Counted from the stretch's first letter, positions 36,895-45,825 are shown. The stretch: 51,152 nt of DNA from Sphingobacterium sp. (GCA_031253985.1 JAIRVH010000021.1:1-51152); one strand, 5' to 3'. The notes: generated by a model from the sequence alone, not told the origin. Translations and numbers: made by a program.

Positions 36895-39684
36895 TTATTG
36901 TTTGTTATCTGAAATATTTTTTGAGATCTTTTCAATGACTTTTTTTAGATTAATTCCTTTACCAAGTACAGGTTTAAAGATATCACCTACGGCATGCATT
37001 CTCTCTATTGCATTGAACAGGGTGAAATCACTGATTTTCAAACCTTTTTTAACTTCATCCCAATGCAGTGGCATCGATACCGTCGCACCAGGCTTGGGGC
37101 GCACTGAATATGCCGCTGCAATAGTTGCGTGTGGCCTATTTTGAAGAAAGTCAAGATACATTTTACCTTTCCGATCACGGACGGTTCGCTCTAAGCTTGT
37201 ATAATCCGGCAGCTCGGCATGAATCAGGGTAACGATAATACGCGCAAACTCCTTAGACTGATCGTAACTGTATTTATTTCCTAGCGGAATGTAGATGTGA
37301 AGTCCGGTAGAACCACTTGTTTTACAATAAGAAGGCACTCCCATATCATCCAGCAGCTGCTTGGTGAGCTGGGCTGTTTCGATCACTTGATCAAATGTGT
37401 TTTTATCCGGATCCAGATCAATGATACAAAACGTCGGATTATCCGGTGTCTTGACAGTGCTACTCCAGGGATTCATCTCGATACAGCCCAAGTTAGCCAT
37501 ATACAACAACGTAGCCTCGTCCTTTCCGACCAGATAATGCCTATCACGATCATCTGCCTCACTTTGGTAAAGGTAGGTTTCTGCCCATTCCGGTGCTGTA
37601 TCAGTGACATCTTTAAAATAGAACCCCTCCCCTATGATACCATTTGGGTATCGATTCATGCTTTGTGATCGACCTTTAAGGTATGGTAAAATAAAGGGTG
37701 CAGCCTGATCATAATAATTAATCAAATCGCGCTTGGTGATTTTTTCTTCTGGCCAGAATATTTTATCAAGGTTAGTAAACTTTAACTCATGACCATTTAC
37801 CTTCCGAACCTGGGTTTTGTCGTTTGGATTTAGCATTGTTTTATATTTTTTCGCGTAAGGTGATTTAAGTAATGACAAGGAGTCTTCAGAACTGCTTGCC
37901 GTGAAGGATACATCAGCAGCAATAGAATTTCTCGATCTCTCCCCTTGATCTTCAACGTCATTAACAATATCTGTGACGGATTGTTCCTCTTCAAAGATCA
38001 CTTTTTGAGCATTTTTATCATCGCGCATGCCATCAAATGAAGGATGCCGCATGACGCCATCACTAGTCATTTCCGTAAAACTCACTTCGCAAACCAGTTC
38101 AGGGCGCAACCAAGTTACTACAGCATGAGGTGGATTGGGTCTAAATCGTGATGGCTTGTTGATATCAGGTTCGTCATCGAAAGGGCTATTTTTTGTAATC
38201 AGGGGTTTGAATTGTACCATCATTTCCTGCTGTAATTTTGTATTGAATCCGGTACCAACTTTACCCGTATAAACCAGCTTTTTACCGTCATATAGCCCCA
38301 CTAACAAGCTGCTAAATAGCTTACTGGAGCCATCATTTTTAGTAAAACCGCCAATAACCACTTCCTGACGTCTGTTGGCTTTGATTTTTAACCAATCGTG
38401 TGAACGATCTTTTAAATGATAAGTACTTTCCTTGCGTTTCGCCATAATGCCTTCTAGACCGAGTTTTTTGGCTTGTTTCAAGAATTCAATTCCAGATGTA
38501 TCAAAATGCTCACTTAATAAAATTAAATCATTCTGCGGTAATACTTCCTTTAAAATCGCTTTTCGTTGCATCAAAGGTAGATTTGTTAGGTTCTTTCCAT
38601 CATACCACAAAATATCAAATACATAATACACTAGATCACCGTCTGCCTCGCTCCGCCAATTTTGCAAAGAGCCGAAATTAGCGGTTCCATTTTTTTCCAA
38701 TACCACAACCTCCCCATCTACAACCGCATTGAGCTCCATGGACTTCAGGCTGTCATATACGGGATAAAACTTTTCATTGAAGCTCTTATCGTTTCTGGAT
38801 TTTAATTCCACTTGACCATTTTTCATAAAGGCAATAGCACGATAACCGTCCCATTTTACCTCATATACCCAATCCTCGTCATCAAAGGGCTTGTCGACCA
38901 GCGTCGCCAACATAGGCTGCACAGCGGTATAAAATGCCTGCTTCGGTGATTCTTTTAACAGCTCTGAGATACTGTCCTCTTTTTTAAGCGTCTTGCCATT
39001 TTTCTTATTAGGCCCTGCATGCAGCCGATCACTAGTTATCGCAGCCTTCTGAATCTCCTTTCTTGTGCTATTCTTTTTGCTAACAGGCTGTCCATAAACG
39101 TTATCGGGAGATTTTTCCATTTGCGCTATTGTTTTGCCCGAGAGTACAGATTTATCATGATGTGTAACATCTTTGACGGTAGCATATTGATCTTCCAGCT
39201 TCATCAATAACCAACTATTTTCGCCCCTGCCATATGCTTTTACCAACGCAAATTCCCCTTTCAGTTTCCGTCCATACAATCTAAATTTGAGCTTTCCGCT
39301 ATAAAGCTGATGGCGAAGATTTTTATCCATCCTTTCAATATCACTAGTCTCCATATCTACGGCTTCATAACTACCTTCATCCCACACGATAACCGTTCCA
39401 CCACCATATTGTCCTTTTGGAATGACTCCCTCAAAATTTCTGTAATCGTAGGGATGATCTTCAACCATCATCGCTAAGCGTTTGACTGAAGGATCCATAG
39501 AAGGTCCTTTAGGAACCGCCCAACTTTTAAGTACACCTCCCATTTCAAGCCGAAAATCATAATGTAAGTGAGAGGCATCGTGTTTCTGCACGACAAACCG
39601 CAGCTCCTTCCCGTTCGGTCTTCCGCCAAAGGGTTCTGGTGTTTCTTCAGCGGTACGTTTTTCGCGATATTTTGATAAACTCAT
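36895..39684 (-). CDS. ligD: DNA ligase D (phosphoesterase-ligase-polymerase)
   Basis: A 929-residue multidomain enzyme of bacterial non-homologous end joining. The order is 3'-phosphoesterase (about 20-200; HYDFRLEMGGVLKSWAVP, VIPKGQYGGG), ATP-dependent ligase (about 255-560; nucleophile Lys in YEVKWDGYRA near 275) and primase-polymerase (about 620-910; IDLDPDKN metal motif, SGSTGLHIYIPL). All three active sites look intact, and the order is the Pseudomonas one. The linker between the first two domains is long and Lys/Ser-rich. The usual Ku partner is not in this window. A short inverted repeat lies 57 bases upstream (39741-39773). Confidence 0.95.
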   Translation of the reverse strand: MSLSKYREKRTAEETPEPFGGRPNGKELRFVVQKHDASHLHYDFRLEMGGVLKSWAVPKGPSMDPSVKRLAMMVEDHPYDYRNFEGVIPKGQYGGGTVIVWDEGSYEAVDMETSDIERMDKNLRHQLYSGKLKFRLYGRKLKGEFALVKAYGRGENSWLLMKLEDQYATVKDVTHHDKSVLSGKTIAQMEKSPDNVYGQPVSKKNSTRKEIQKAAITSDRLHAGPNKKNGKTLKKEDSISELLKESPKQAFYTAVQPMLATLVDKPFDDEDWVYEVKWDGYRAIAFMKNGQVELKSRNDKSFNEKFYPVYDSLKSMELNAVVDGEVVVLEKNGTANFGSLQNWRSEADGDLVYYVFDILWYDGKNLTNLPLMQRKAILKEVLPQNDLILLSEHFDTSGIEFLKQAKKLGLEGIMAKRKESTYHLKDRSHDWLKIKANRRQEVVIGGFTKNDGSSKLFSSLLVGLYDGKKLVYTGKVGTGFNTKLQQEMMVQFKPLITKNSPFDDEPDINKPSRFRPNPPHAVVTWLRPELVCEVSFTEMTSDGVMRHPSFDGMRDDKNAQKVIFEEEQSVTDIVNDVEDQGERSRNSIAADVSFTASSSEDSLSLLKSPYAKKYKTMLNPNDKTQVRKVNGHELKFTNLDKIFWPEEKITKRDLINYYDQAAPFILPYLKGRSQSMNRYPNGIIGEGFYFKDVTDTAPEWAETYLYQSEADDRDRHYLVGKDEATLLYMANLGCIEMNPWSSTVKTPDNPTFCIIDLDPDKNTFDQVIETAQLTKQLLDDMGVPSYCKTSGSTGLHIYIPLGNKYSYDQSKEFARIIVTLIHAELPDYTSLERTVRDRKGKMYLDFLQNRPHATIAAAYSVRPKPGATVSMPLHWDEVKKGLKISDFTLFNAIERMHAVGDIFKPVLGKGINLKKVIEKISKNISDNKQ

Positions 39685-39990
39685 ACGCCTATTTTAAATC
39701 TTAACGATCTTTCTATCTTAACACAACGATAAAGCGAAAAAGGTTTTGTTTTTTTGGTGCCTGCACAAAACCTAGTGCATTAGTCACCCTGAACGCAGAG
39801 GTTAATTCACGGTATGCTTTTGCCAATTCCCAAACGAGATAAAGTAAATTGAGAAAACACGTCCCGAGTGTAGATTTGTTAATATGTACCTATAACAAGA
39901 AAGGCTAGGAAATTAATTCCCAGCCTTTGAAAAATACAATATCTAACCTACATTAACTATTGATTGGACCATAAAGGAACACAAATAGTT
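39685..39990. other. ligD/COG0523 intergenic region
   Basis: No gene is seen in these 306 bases. AGGTTTTG (39741-39748) and CAAAACCT (39766-39773) form an 8-bp inverted repeat upstream of ligD; the 17-base spacer makes it only a weak operator candidate. The terminator of the GTPase gene is listed separately. Confidence 0.35.
39900..39928 (-). terminator. Terminator after the COG0523 GTPase gene
   Basis: AAAGGCTAGGAA (39900-39911) pairs with TTCCCAGCCTTT (39917-39928) with one wobble position and a 5-base loop. On the minus strand it is followed by CTTGTT. It lies 63 bases after the GTPase stop. Confidence 0.6.
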
Positions 39991-41202
39991 TTAAATATTT
40001 TCAGGAAATTCATCTTTCCACCAAGTAAAACGCCAATCATCGGCTTCTTCTTCTGTCAATAGGCATTCTTCCAATTCCGCCATATGTTTTTCTCTATCCA
40101 GATTCTGACCGATAAAGACCAATTCATTTTTTCGATCTTCCCACTCCGGATGCCAACGTTGCAGGAGCTCAGTTCTTATTTCAGCATAACTAGGGTACTG
40201 ATAACGTTGCTCTTCAGGCATGCTACTCCACCAGGAACCCGCGCTTTCCAGCCTAACACTGCCACCGGCCTGACTAAAACTGATTGCCAAGTCTGGACGA
40301 GAGGCCAACCAAAGGAGACCTTTGGCTCGTAAGATATTGTGCGGATACTGTTCGTTGAGATACCGGTGCAATCGCTGTGGATGGAATGGACGTTGTGAGC
40401 GAAAGACAAAAGATGAAATACCATACTCCTCCGTTTCAGGTGTATGTTCGTTTTCAAGCTCCCTGATCCACCCCGCCGAAGAGGATGCTTTGTCAAAGTC
40501 AAACGAGCCGGTACCCATAATTTCTTTGGGATCAATACGGCCAAACTGGCTTCGAAGAATCTTAGCCCCTGGATTGAGACGTCCAATAGCGGCTTCCAGT
40601 GTCCCCAAAGTCGCCTCTGATACAAGATCAGCTTTGTTCAGCAGGATAACATTCGCAAACTCGATCTGATCGGTCAACAGATTGACAATTGCCCTATTGT
40701 CATAGTCATCATCCGTCAGTTTTCGATCCAATAAGGTATCGGCACTTCCAAAATCTTTAGCAAAGTTGAAACAGTCTACCACTGTTACCATCGTGTCAAT
40801 ATAACTGAATGTAGTTAGATCAATCGCATTGTCAGTATCAACATAACTGAATGTCTGAGCGACTGGGATAGGTTCTGAAATACCCGTACTTTCTATGAGA
40901 AGATAGTCAAAACGGTTTTCTTTTGCCAATCGCTCCACTTCCACTATTAAATCCTCCCTTAACGTACAACAAATACATCCATTGCTCATTTCAACCAACT
41001 TTTCTTCCGTTCGCGAAAGCACGTTTTCGCGTTCAACAGTTTGTACATCGATATTGACCTCGCTCATATCATTGACAATAACGGCAACTTTCTTACCGTC
41101 CTTATTGTGTAAGATATGGTTCAAAAGTGTTGTTTTCCCGGCGCCTAAAAACCCACTTAAAACGGTGACAGGCAATTTAAATTTTGGAGAAATGTTGCTC
41201 AT
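39991..41202 (-). CDS. COG0523 (CobW/ZigA-type) GTP-binding metallochaperone
   Basis: A 403-residue G3E-family GTPase. I start at the ATG at 41202, which puts the Walker A (GFLGAGKT, residues 17-24) at the usual distance from the N-terminus; an in-frame ATG at 41238 would lie inside the promoter. The metal motif GCICCT (C76, C78, C79), the Walker B-like ESTGISEP and the base motif LLNKADL are present, followed by a CobW C-terminal domain. Members deliver zinc to target proteins under zinc limitation. A promoter with a short palindrome over its -33 region lies just upstream, fitting control by a Fur-family zinc repressor. The zinc role is an inference from family and promoter. Confidence 0.9.
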   Translation of the reverse strand: MSNISPKFKLPVTVLSGFLGAGKTTLLNHILHNKDGKKVAVIVNDMSEVNIDVQTVERENVLSRTEEKLVEMSNGCICCTLREDLIVEVERLAKENRFDYLLIESTGISEPIPVAQTFSYVDTDNAIDLTTFSYIDTMVTVVDCFNFAKDFGSADTLLDRKLTDDDYDNRAIVNLLTDQIEFANVILLNKADLVSEATLGTLEAAIGRLNPGAKILRSQFGRIDPKEIMGTGSFDFDKASSSAGWIRELENEHTPETEEYGISSFVFRSQRPFHPQRLHRYLNEQYPHNILRAKGLLWLASRPDLAISFSQAGGSVRLESAGSWWSSMPEEQRYQYPSYAEIRTELLQRWHPEWEDRKNELVFIGQNLDREKHMAELEECLLTEEEADDWRFTWWKDEFPENI

Positions 41203-41218
41203 AGTAATTTCGTTTAAA

Positions 41219-41260
41219 CAAATGTAAAAACAAAACAATATAAATGCAACAAAGTTGCGT
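41219..41260 (-). promoter_or_regulatory. GTPase promoter with GCAAC-AAA-GTTGC palindrome
   Basis: The -7 box TACATTTG is at 41226-41219 on the minus strand. TTG at 41249-41247, 20 bases upstream, can serve as the -33. The perfect palindrome GCAAC-AAA-GTTGC (41246-41258) covers that -33, extended by ATG.../...CGT to 41244-41260 with one wobble. A repressor bound there would block RNA polymerase, as Zur does at zinc genes. Confidence 0.55.
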
Positions 41261-41331
41261 AATATATTAGTATCGATAAAATAGTTCCCCTTGATTGATC
41301 ATCTTAAAAACGGTTACGTATGGATCTCATT

Positions 41332-41444
41332 TCACACGATCAGCAATCCGCTGCCGTAAGATACGCTCAAGATCAGCATGCCAAAACTTGCCAGTACACC
41401 GAGGCCAATTAAACTAGCTTTCTTAAAAAACTCCCTCTATCCAT
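41332..41444 (-). pseudogene. Possible short membrane peptide gene with a frameshift
   Basis: From the ATG at 41444 the reading starts MDRGSF and reaches a run of six T. In the next frame the sequence reads KKASLIGLGVLASFGMLILS and ends at TGA 41334-41332. One extra T would give a continuous peptide of about 37 residues with a membrane segment. It may be a decayed gene, a real frameshift, a sequencing error or chance. Remaining bases of the 41203-41659 gap show only the promoter and hairpin listed separately. Confidence 0.25.
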
Positions 41445-41574
41445 TTGTTTAGAATTGTTACCATCCGAGATTGAGCGGAAGTAAATATTGGTTTGTCTAC
41501 GCAAGAGATTGAAATATCCTTTATATCCAGCAATAAACCTACAAACAACAAATGGGGAATCAATAAAAAGTTAA

Positions 41575-41605
41575 AGCCGCCTGATGTAGCAAGATCAGAG
41601 CGGCT
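41575..41605 (-). terminator. Terminator after the barrel protein gene
   Basis: AGCCGC-CTGAT (41575-41585) pairs with ATCAG-GCGGCT (41594-41605) around one bulged A, with an 8-base loop. On the minus strand it is followed by TTAACTTTTT. It lies 55 bases after the stop at 41660. Confidence 0.65.
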
Positions 41606-41659
41606 CAGCTTACAGCACAGGAAAGTCTGTAAAGGTTACCTACCAGTGAGTCTATTCGC

Positions 41660-42259
41660 TTAAAACAAACGCACTTTAAATCCCAGTTGATACTGGTCAA
41701 TATGTGCATCCCAGTTGTCTACGATTTTATTATTCTTTTTGAATTGACGATATCTAAAATACAACGCTCCAAGGTCTATTCCCAAGGCGTAGCCTATACG
41801 TGTGCGACTGTTGAACGCCGGTGTTCCATCATTGAGTTTATAGGCATCATCGTTAAGCAACAGATTAAAGTCCAGGCCACCTAGGACCGAAAATTTTCCC
41901 GTAAAATTAATTTTAAGATAGACCGGTGTGTTGAGATATTTCAGCGAGCGGGTTCCTTTGGACAAGCCTCCGGAAAGGGAAGCTGTATTGTCATTGACAC
42001 GTATTCGGGTCAAATTGTAAGTAGGTTCAACTTGGATATCCATTTTACTATTGAGGGGAAAAATCAGGTCTCCCCCTAATTGATATCCCACTCTATTTCC
42101 TCCGAATGCATTGCCATTTGCGCGCGAAATATTACCACCAATCCGAAGTCCAGCCCCCATTTGCCCGTAGCAAACGGACTTGAAACCGAACAATCCTATT
42201 ATCAACAAGCAAATTAACTTTGCACAGTGCATCAGCTTTAATCGATCCATTTTTATCAT
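41660..42259 (-). CDS. PorT-like outer-membrane beta-barrel protein
   Basis: A 199-residue protein with a signal peptide ending VCYGQ. Repeated amphipathic strands include AGLRIGGNISRANGN, YQLGGDLIFPL, MDIQVEPTYNL and PVYLKINFTGKFSVLGGLD, ending QLGFKVRLF with a terminal Phe as in outer-membrane barrels. It fits the OMP_b-brl_2/PorT family of eight-stranded barrels; the role is unknown. An ATG at 42250 is an equally possible start. The upstream gap (42260-42668) holds element B, a terminator, and a doubtful 61-residue ORF. Confidence 0.8.
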   Translation of the reverse strand: MIKMDRLKLMHCAKLICLLIIGLFGFKSVCYGQMGAGLRIGGNISRANGNAFGGNRVGYQLGGDLIFPLNSKMDIQVEPTYNLTRIRVNDNTASLSGGLSKGTRSLKYLNTPVYLKINFTGKFSVLGGLDFNLLLNDDAYKLNDGTPAFNSRTRIGYALGIDLGALYFRYRQFKKNNKIVDNWDAHIDQYQLGFKVRLF

Positions 42260-42521
42260 TTTTACTACACAACATTATTACCTCATACAAACAACTTTTT
42301 TTCAATCATTTGTCATTTCACAAAATAAGCGATATTCTTCTTCTTCATACTTTCCTTCAACATTCGGGCTTCCTGTGTAAAGTAAGTATGATGTCGCAGG
42401 AAGATTACTGTCAGTGTGATTCATCCTTTGGTTGAGATCTAAAAAGATCTGCTTGCTGAAGTAAGGTTGTGTAATCCATTTAAACAAAGCTAAAATTCCT
42501 CGAAAAATAGATTTAACAAAT

Positions 42522-42551
42522 TATACAAAAGAGTCCATTTTTTATACCAAA
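42522..42551. repeat. Direct-repeat element B, near copy of element A
   Basis: TATACAAAA (42522-42530) and TATACCAAA (42543-42551) have the same 21-base pitch as element A at 36109. The 31 bases from 42521 agree with the element-A copy at 27. It lies between the DsbD-domain gene and the barrel gene, 263 bases before the barrel start. Confidence 0.6.
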
Positions 42552-42562
42552 TGCCCCTTCAA

Positions 42563-42593
42563 CAAAAAAGCCAGGTAATCCTACCTAGCCTTT
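42563..42593 (-). terminator. Terminator after the DsbD-domain gene
   Basis: An imperfect stem (AAAGCCAGGT against ACCTAGCCTTT, loop AATCCT) is followed on the minus strand by a run of six T. It lies about 75 bases after the stop at 42669. Confidence 0.55.
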
Positions 42594-42668
42594 ATCCTTA
42601 ATTTTCCTTTTTCTATCAAATATCCTAAGCGCCAAATCGCTTGAGATGCTTAATTTCTATTCCTTAAA

Positions 42669-43121
42669 CTATTTAATCGTTACAGCAAAGGCATATTCAT
42701 CTGGAGGAAGACATTGTGACGCGTCACAAGCTTGCCATTCCACGGTACCTTTTACTGTTGCAGCTCCTTTAGTGAGCGAGACCTTTTGCTGAAAGATCAC
42801 TTCATTTGTGAAGTAGCCAACATCCATTTTGAAAACCTCCTCGTGTTTGATCTTTGGTTTTGGTTCAGCAGTCTTGCCGACTAAAGCATAACCAGCGGCC
42901 TTAGCAAAATTGAAAGAAGTTGGAATTGGCCCGCCATCTTTTACATTTTGAGAGTAAATGTGCCAACCATCTTGAATAGTTGCCTTTACATAGACCATGG
43001 CTTCCTTGTTATTCAGTTTTTTACTGGCTACCGTCCATTTAACAGGTTTATGAATCTGAGCAAATGCGCCCGTAACGGCAAACATAACCATCGTCACTAA
43101 AAATAAAATCTTTTTCATCAT
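42669..43121 (-). CDS. Stand-alone DsbD N-terminal-like domain protein
   Basis: A 150-residue secreted protein. The signal peptide ends GAFAQ. The rest is an immunoglobulin-like domain as in the periplasmic alpha domain of DsbD (DGWHIYSQN, GPIPTSFNF). The redox pair is C132 and C137 in QACDASQCLPP, the Bacteroidota form of the DsbD-alpha active site. It could pass electrons from a membrane thiol carrier to periplasmic substrates. No DsbD membrane gene is adjacent, so its partner must lie elsewhere. The gene stands alone. Confidence 0.85.
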   Translation of the reverse strand: MMKKILFLVTMVMFAVTGAFAQIHKPVKWTVASKKLNNKEAMVYVKATIQDGWHIYSQNVKDGGPIPTSFNFAKAAGYALVGKTAEPKPKIKHEEVFKMDVGYFTNEVIFQQKVSLTKGAATVKGTVEWQACDASQCLPPDEYAFAVTIK

Positions 43122-43642
43122 TGTATCAATTTTTCAGTTTATTATTTCATCGGCAGTATATTTCATACAGCATTCTCCTACAAAAGATCCTGCACAAATA
43201 CTTATCACAATATTCGCTATAAACAGAATAAATCACAACATCATCATGCCAAAACAATAAATTTTATTAAAAATAGTTCTTAAAACCATATTTTTTCCAA
43301 TTTAAGAGGATCTGTTATTTCCATTCCAGTAATATATTCAAAAACGTAGTATTCAACTAAAATAAAGGAACTTGCCAAATACAGTTCAAATTCCCGGCGG
43401 ATAGCTGGGAACAAACTTTTTAAGCAGATCAATTTTGCACAATTATTCTCAAGACAATATATACCAAATATAATTAACTAGTCGTAACCTTTCCACTAAT
43501 CCAATCAGTAAGGCTAGACTTTTTGCACGCGGCTATAAAATCGAAATAGCATCCATAGTTGTCTATATCTTCAAAAAAACAAAAAATAGTAAACCATCCC
43601 CGGATAAATATTGTTATTCAATAAACAAATATATTCATTGCT
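43122..43642. other. 521-base intergenic region with an orphan hairpin
   Basis: No gene seen. TTCCCGGC (43391-43398) and GCTGGGAA (43404-43411) form an 8-bp stem (one wobble), loop GGATA, followed by CAAACTTTTT, terminator-like but without a known gene before it on the plus strand. A partial match to the TATACCAAA motif lies at 43457-43468, 175 bases before the small gene at 43643. Confidence 0.35.
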
Positions 43643-43795
43643 ATGGGAAATCTATTGTATACTATCGCTGTTATTTTGGTCCTGGTATGGGCAATCAGTT
43701 TTTTTGGGGGCTTTGTCAGTGGCGGGATAATTCATATTCTTTTGGTAATAGCTATTATCGCTGTACTTTTACGCGTAATAAAGGGGAATGCGTGA
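43643..43795 (+). CDS. lmo0937-family small membrane protein
   Basis: A 50-residue protein read directly from the sequence. It starts MGNLLYTIAVILVLVWAIS and continues FFGGFVSGGIIHILLVIAII, ending AVLLRVIKGNA. Two hydrophobic segments around a Gly/His turn match the lmo0937 family (DUF5670), which are small stress-associated membrane proteins of unknown mechanism. A perfect terminator follows at 43827. Confidence 0.85.
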   Translation: MGNLLYTIAVILVLVWAISFFGGFVSGGIIHILLVIAIIAVLLRVIKGNA

Positions 43796-43826
43796 CAGTA
43801 TAGAGCCGCAAAAGTTTGTTGCAAAT

Positions 43827-43860
43827 AAAAGCTTCTCTGCTTCTAAACAGAGAAGCTTTT
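43827..43860. terminator. Bidirectional terminator
   Basis: AAAAGCTTCTCTG (43827-43839) and CAGAGAAGCTTTT (43848-43860) are exact complements with an 8-base loop, and GTTTT follows. It separates the convergent lmo0937-family gene and stress-protein gene. Confidence 0.9.
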
Positions 43861-43882
43861 GTTTTATGCTATTTCTTACGCG

Positions 43883-44389
43883 CTAAACATTCAGATCTCC
43901 TTCTTTACCTATGTCCTCAGTCTCACCTGTTACTTTAGCTTTTAGCATCTTGAACAGATTAAGGATCATATTGGAGTTTGAATCCCAATAATGTGCATCT
44001 TTAGGTGTCACCTGTATCAACCTGATATTGGGATCGTCCTTGCCTTTTTCAAACCACCCTTCCATCATTTTGTTCCAGTAGCGATCTATCCTTTCCTGAT
44101 CCCGCGAAAGGCTCGCTGTACCATTAATACTCAAAAAAGTATAGTGTTTTGGATCAGCATAAAATAAGGAAACTCTTGGATCCTGTAAAATATTTTTAAA
44201 AGTCTCACTTTCAGCAGAACAGATATACCAAATATCCCCCTCTTCATCCACCTCCTGTCTGCTCATCGGCACACCGTGAGGATAATTAGAATTTGCTGGA
44301 AAGGAACAGATCGTCCCTATATCAATTTGATCAACAATTACTTTTAGTTTTTCTAACGCTTCTTTATTACTCAAATTATTCTCTGCCAT
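43883..44389 (-). CDS. General stress protein 26-like, pyridoxamine 5'-phosphate oxidase fold
   Basis: A 168-residue split-barrel flavin-binding protein of the Pyrid_ox_like type. Features are ICSFPANSNYPHGVPMSRQE, DIWYICSAESETFKNILQDPRVSLFYADP and a C-terminal VTPKDAHYWDSNSN. Homologues bind FMN or FAD and are induced by general stress, but their reaction is unknown. It is divergent from the radical SAM operon across 182 bases that hold a 25-bp palindrome. Confidence 0.9.
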   Translation of the reverse strand: MAENNLSNKEALEKLKVIVDQIDIGTICSFPANSNYPHGVPMSRQEVDEEGDIWYICSAESETFKNILQDPRVSLFYADPKHYTFLSINGTASLSRDQERIDRYWNKMMEGWFEKGKDDPNIRLIQVTPKDAHYWDSNSNMILNLFKMLKAKVTGETEDIGKEGDLNV

Positions 44390-44520
44390 AATATGTAGTT
44401 TATGAATGAACAGTATAATGTCGCAAATCGTTTATTTTTTTAATAAATTCAAGCCATCTGCGTTGAACAATGGGGAAAAATACGGCTCCAAAAAAGTAAA
44501 TCAAGTAATTTTACGTCTTT

Positions 44521-44545
44521 AAAATACTAATATTATTAGTATTTT
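44521..44545. promoter_or_regulatory. 25-bp perfect palindrome upstream of the radical SAM operon
   Basis: Arms AAAATACTAATA (44521-44532) and TATTAGTATTTT (44534-44545) are exact complements around one T. It ends 26 bases before the radical SAM ATG. Its right end, TATTTTTA, could be part of a -7 box. A dimeric repressor site that blocks the promoter is the simplest reading. Confidence 0.65.
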
Positions 44546-44571
44546 TACAGCCAAATATTAAAGGATAGATC

Positions 44572-45825
44572 ATGTTTGGATTTGATGATAAATTGCAGAT
44601 ACTGGCTGATGCCGCAAAATATGACGTAAGCTGTAGTTCGAGCGGAAGTAAACGAAAGAATAATGGCGGTATTGGCGATTCGTCAGCTAGCGGTATTTGT
44701 CATACCTACACCGAAGATGGCCGCTGTGTCTCCCTCTTAAAAATCCTAATGACGAACTATTGTATCTACGATTGTGCCTTTTGTGTGAGCCGGCGTAGCA
44801 ATGATGTACAACGCGCAGCATTTTCGGTCAAGGAAGTTGTCGAGTTGACCATGAACTTTTATCGCCGTAATTACATCGAAGGTCTTTTTTTAAGTTCGGG
44901 TATTTTCAAATCCGCAGACTATACCATGGAACGCTTAATGTTAGTCGTTAAGAAACTTCGGACTGAAGAACGTTTTAATGGTTATATCCATTTGAAAGCT
45001 ATTCCTGGTGCCAGTGAATTATTATTAAAAGAAGCGGGGTTATATGTTGACCGAATGAGTGTGAATCTCGAAATTCCCACAGAGGAAGGTCTCAAGTTGG
45101 TTGCTCCTGAAAAGGATCATCAATCCGTTCGCGAACCTTTGGCGATTGTTAATAATGAAATCCTCAACCTTCGGGAGGATCGAAAAATTAATAAGAAAAC
45201 GCCTTTATTTGTACCGGCAGGCCAAAGTACTCAAATGGTTATTGGCGCTACACCTGAAAGTGACCTACAGATTATGCAGGCTGCCAATACATTCTATAAA
45301 GATTACAATCTCAAACGGGTTTATTATTCGGGCTATATACCCATCAACGCGACCGACTCCAACCTTCCTCAGATTGGAACAACACCGCCTCTTGTACGTG
45401 AAAACAGACTTTACCAAACAGATTGGTTACTCCGGTTTTATGGCTTTTCACTCCATGAAATACTCAACAGCACGCATCAGCAGCTCGACCTGGAAATAGA
45501 CCCAAAGCTTGCTTGGGCACTGCGCAATCCTCAATTCTTTCCTGTCGACATCAACACTGCTAGTTACGAATGGATTATTCGAATTCCGGGAATTGGCAGG
45601 CAGTCCGCAAACAAAGTTGTGCAGTCGCGCAAATATGGAAAACTAAAAGAACATCAGCTTCGAAAAATGGGAATTGCCTATAATCGCGCCAAATATTTTA
45701 TGGTTTGCCAGGATACATTGATAACTGCGGGCTTCCACTACCCCGAAAATATCAGAAAGTCTATTCTTGAACGCAACCCTCAAGCACAAATCGCAGCTTC
45801 CAGTAGCCAATTGACCTTATTCTAA
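44572..45825 (+). CDS. Putative DNA modification/repair radical SAM protein
   Basis: A 417-residue protein of the TIGR03916 type. The cluster motif C64-x3-C68-x2-C71 (NYCIYDCAFCVSRR) binds a 4Fe-4S cluster and SAM. The barrel continues to about 310, and a helix-hairpin-helix DNA-binding module follows (DINTASYEWIIRIPGIGRQS, then KYGKLKEHQLRKMGI). The HhH tail implies action on DNA. No family member has a reaction that I know of. The next gene starts inside its stop codon (TAATG), and this pair is conserved across bacteria, often fused or linked to a uracil-DNA-glycosylase-like domain. The pairing and family are well supported; the chemistry is open. Confidence 0.92.
   Translation: MFGFDDKLQILADAAKYDVSCSSSGSKRKNNGGIGDSSASGICHTYTEDGRCVSLLKILMTNYCIYDCAFCVSRRSNDVQRAAFSVKEVVELTMNFYRRNYIEGLFLSSGIFKSADYTMERLMLVVKKLRTEERFNGYIHLKAIPGASELLLKEAGLYVDRMSVNLEIPTEEGLKLVAPEKDHQSVREPLAIVNNEILNLREDRKINKKTPLFVPAGQSTQMVIGATPESDLQIMQAANTFYKDYNLKRVYYSGYIPINATDSNLPQIGTTPPLVRENRLYQTDWLLRFYGFSLHEILNSTHQQLDLEIDPKLAWALRNPQFFPVDINTASYEWIIRIPGIGRQSANKVVQSRKYGKLKEHQLRKMGIAYNRAKYFMVCQDTLITAGFHYPENIRKSILERNPQAQIAASSSQLTLF

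Noticed and set aside
42302..42487. 61-residue minus-strand reading frame in the barrel/DsbD gap
   Set aside because: No recognisable pattern, no signal or membrane segment. It lies just after element B on the minus strand, so it cannot be fully excluded, but the evidence is too thin to list it as a gene.
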